Positions 61,992 to 64,000 of a stretch of DNA of 64,000 bases are shown piece by piece. A program made the position numbers and the translations under genes. Positions within the stretch are counted from its first letter, which is position 1. The number at the start of each line of letters is the position of its first letter. Below the pieces are notes generated by a model that was not told the origin of the DNA, did no database searches, and was given only the letters and a program-made list of their open reading frames with translations. The stretch comes from Archilochus colubris (taxonomy: Eukaryota > Chordata > Aves > Apodiformes > Trochilidae), in NCBI GenBank assembly GCA_023079485.1, contig CM041090.1, forward strand, positions 9,174,519 to 9,238,518, written 5' to 3'.

Positions 61992-62558
61992 TGTAGTGAA
62001 ATGAGGCAACCAGGTGCCACTAATTGCCAGGCAGTGGGCATGAGCTTGTGTTAAGCCCACCTGTGCCTGATTAGGGCAGGGCCCCCACTGCGCATGAGCA
62101 GGATTAGGGGGCCAATAAAAGGTGAGGCCTGAACTCACAAGCTCAGCTCATGCTGGAGCGCACAGCTTCAGCATGTTAACTTTGTTGTGCCACTAGTGCT
62201 CATTGCCGTTAGGGTGAGACTCTGAGTCTCGAACCCCCGGCCTCAGCACTGCTCAGGTTTGTCTGTATAACTGTGTGCTAACTGGCTGCGCCACTCAAGC
62301 CTCACCCTGACGGCGATGAGCGCTGGTGGCACAACAAAGTTAGTGCGGTGCTGAGAAAAGCAGTAAAAAGCCAAGCATGCTGAGGTCGTGAGTTCCAGCA
62401 TGAGCTGAGCTTGTGAGTTCAGGCCTTACCTTTTATTGGCCCCCAAATCCTGCTCATGCGCAGTGGGGCCCTGCCCTAATCAGGCACAGGTGGGCTTAAC
62501 ACAAGCTCATGCCCACTCCCTGGCAATTAGTGGCACCTGGTTGCCTCATTTCACTACA
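61992..62558. mobile_element. Composite inverted-repeat element with LTR-type ends
   Basis: This 567-bp insertion starts TGTAGTGAAATGAGG and ends with the exact inverse of that sequence, so both termini are the same LTR terminus as the TG end of the solo LTRs at 32.9 and 47.4 kb. About 159 bp at each end are shared with those LTRs, through the CAATAAAAGG box. Inside this, the arms continue as a longer inverted repeat (62178-62218 against 62301-62341, interrupted by about 30 extra bases in the right arm at 62343-62385). The apex is an 82-base loop with a tRNA-like sequence. The flanks carry a perfect 6-bp duplication, cctgag (61986-61991 and 62559-62564), so it integrated as one unit into a CR1. 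No coding capacity is seen. Confidence 0.85.
62219..62300 (-). pseudogene. tRNA-like sequence at palindrome apex (Ile-type?)
   Basis: On the minus strand the loop has a near-consensus polymerase III A box (TGGCGCAGCCAG, 62282-62293) and a consensus B box core (GTTCGAGAC, 62226-62234) with about 47 bases between. The 5' side (GCTTGAG then TGGCGCAG) and a TTATA at the anticodon position, followed by extra bases and GAGCAGTGCTGAGG, resemble from memory an intron-containing tRNA-Ile(UAU) gene. The T-stem and acceptor are disturbed by an insertion, so no functional tRNA is expected. It may be a copied primer tRNA, a captured tRNA gene, or a tRNA-derived SINE head. No run of four T follows it on the minus strand, so a polymerase III terminator is absent nearby. 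Confidence 0.6.
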
Positions 62559-62630
62559 CCTGAGCATCCACACCTTTCTCATAGTAGGGGCTCCAGAACT
62601 GAACACAATACTCCACAACACTCCAACTCT
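62559..62630 (-). mobile_element. CR1 LINE, 5' piece of the split copy
   Basis: It continues the CR1 interrupted at 61991: the plus strand resumes at cctgagcatccacacc and reads on through 'ggggctccagaactgaacacaatactcc', the usual CR1 segment for the VQFWAPQF region, then loses similarity. The join across the insertion is in register once one copy of cctgag is removed. Confidence 0.88.
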
Positions 62631-64000
62631 TGTACTTCAGTCACTCTCAGAGAGGGGGCTTTCACCCTGGTTCTGCAAACTACATGGGCAACTGCCAGTA
62701 TTGGAATTGCTGTTTTTCATTGTTGCTATTCTTGTTTTAATCTTCATAAAGTGACCAGAGAATCATAATGATTATGGGGAAATAAATTATTGTTTGGAAC
62801 ACTGTCCGCTTCAGGAAGGCAGAGATAGCAGGCAGGCTGGATCCAACACTAAATGAGTGTGGAATGAGAATAAATAGACAGTATCAGCCCACAGCATTTA
62901 TCCCAGCTTTAGGAACAAGTCTTAAAGCAGTCTTTTAAAAGGGTTTGTGACATTAACCAAAATAAACCAACAGTTCACTTTAGGAAGGCTGTATCTGTGC
63001 TGTGAAAATACTGGAAAAAGAGACCCAAATTCTCTCATTCGCATCAATTGTCTTAAATAAATAGTGTACTGAGATGAGGCTCCACATAAAATATCTTAAT
63101 TTTAATGGTTTTCAACAGAAGGAAATGGAAAACATTGGTGAAATTAACCTGACAAATGAGGTAGCAGACCTGCAATTTTAAAAGTAATACCCTTCTGCAA
63201 GATCCAAGAAAAACTAAAGTCTTGTGTTTTTCTGTAAGCTCCTTATTTTATTTTCTGTTGCTTTGACTGGCAAGCCCAAATATTTTAGCATAAATTTTTT
63301 TACTGAGGGAAAAAACATGATTATTTCATGAAGATTACGTTGGAGATGCATTTCATACCTCTAATAGCATATTACTAACTTTAGAAAAAATGTTTATCCA
63401 GCTGTTCTTCTTAGCAAAAAATCAACATGATAAGTATAGCTAGGCTTTTTTCCCAGTGTTTTTATAAATTAATGTTCACATAAATTAGCACTTCTGCAAC
63501 ATATTTTTCCTTTGTTAAATGTACAGTTTCTGATAAAAGATTCCAGTAAGAAATGTTCTCTGGAAATCAGTCAGAAAGATACTCCATTTCTACTGTACCT
63601 GTGTGACTATTTTATCTTCTCCTCATACTGTGATTTGAATTGCAATTAAACTGCATCAGCTAAGCACTGAGGAGTAAATGAAATTTTGGAAATGTCTATT
63701 TCTTGTTTACATGGGTTTTTGAAAATATATTTTCATTTATTTACTGTGTGAATTCACACACCTGTTATACACACTCCAAGACATAGATTTCAGTCTACCA
63801 GAAGAACTGAATTGCAAGTTTAGTCAAAACCTCCTAATGACCTATTTTAAGATATTTATCAGACCTTTCTGAACAGTGGCACAGACTTACCTGGAGGTTG
63901 CCATCACAGATAACAAATCTCCAGACAAACCTGAAATGCACTTGCCAAAGTAAATATTGTTTAAGTTCCTTCTGATTTGAGTTGATCGTTGGAGCAGTTT
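62631..64000. other. AT-rich unique DNA, no gene seen
   Basis: No gene, RNA gene or repeat recognised up to the window end. Confidence 0.55.

Noticed and set aside
62436..62768. 110-codon frame over the right arm of the composite element
   Set aside because: It reads through an LTR arm and CR1 remnant; the same peptide pieces appear on the other arm by symmetry, so it is not a gene.

Overview
The window looks like non-coding bird chromosomal DNA. The main reason is its repeat content: at least 14 fragments of CR1, the dominant avian LINE, make up roughly 8 kb. They are 5'-truncated, end in the CR1 tail motif (ATTCTATG repeated or a variant), and carry the reverse-transcriptase motifs [18 protein letters not shown] and FADDTK. 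No L1 or Alu-type elements are visible. Base composition is AT-rich with CpG strongly depleted, except in young repeats and one CpG cluster. I recognise no host protein-coding gene; the only long meaningful reading frames are decayed CR1 ORF2 pieces.

Layout. From 0 to 19 kb there are short plus-strand CR1 tails (1-206, 1390-1890, 3020-3415, 5028-5244, 15635-15950, 18611-18695) and three longer minus-strand CR1 copies (9433-10412, 12984-14147, 16128-17190). A GC-rich stretch of unknown origin lies at 10413-10880. From 19 to 32 kb there is mostly unique AT-rich DNA with one CR1 tail (23310-23655) and a 308-bp purine-only GGGAGA array (29263-29570). From 32 to 48 kb there are two solo LTRs of one endogenous retrovirus-like family (32877-33201 and 47405-47720, both minus), each with 6-bp target duplications, plus a second LTR-like GC-rich block (34321-35000) and a CR1 (36955-37788). 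From 48 to 60.5 kb there is unique DNA and one long CR1 (54605-55813). From 60.5 kb on come a CR1 tail, a CpG island with a CTCF-type motif and a good splice donor (60785-61127), and a CR1 split by a composite inverted-repeat element (61992-62558).

The most unusual object is that composite element. Both ends are the same LTR terminus as in the two solo LTRs, arranged as an inverted repeat. It is flanked by a perfect 6-bp duplication (cctgag). At the apex of the palindrome sits a degenerate tRNA-like sequence with A- and B-box motifs that, from memory, resembles an intron-containing tRNA-Ile(UAU). It therefore appears to have integrated as one unit through retroviral-type ends. Its orientation relative to the tRNA is the one expected if a primer tRNA had been copied during reverse transcription.
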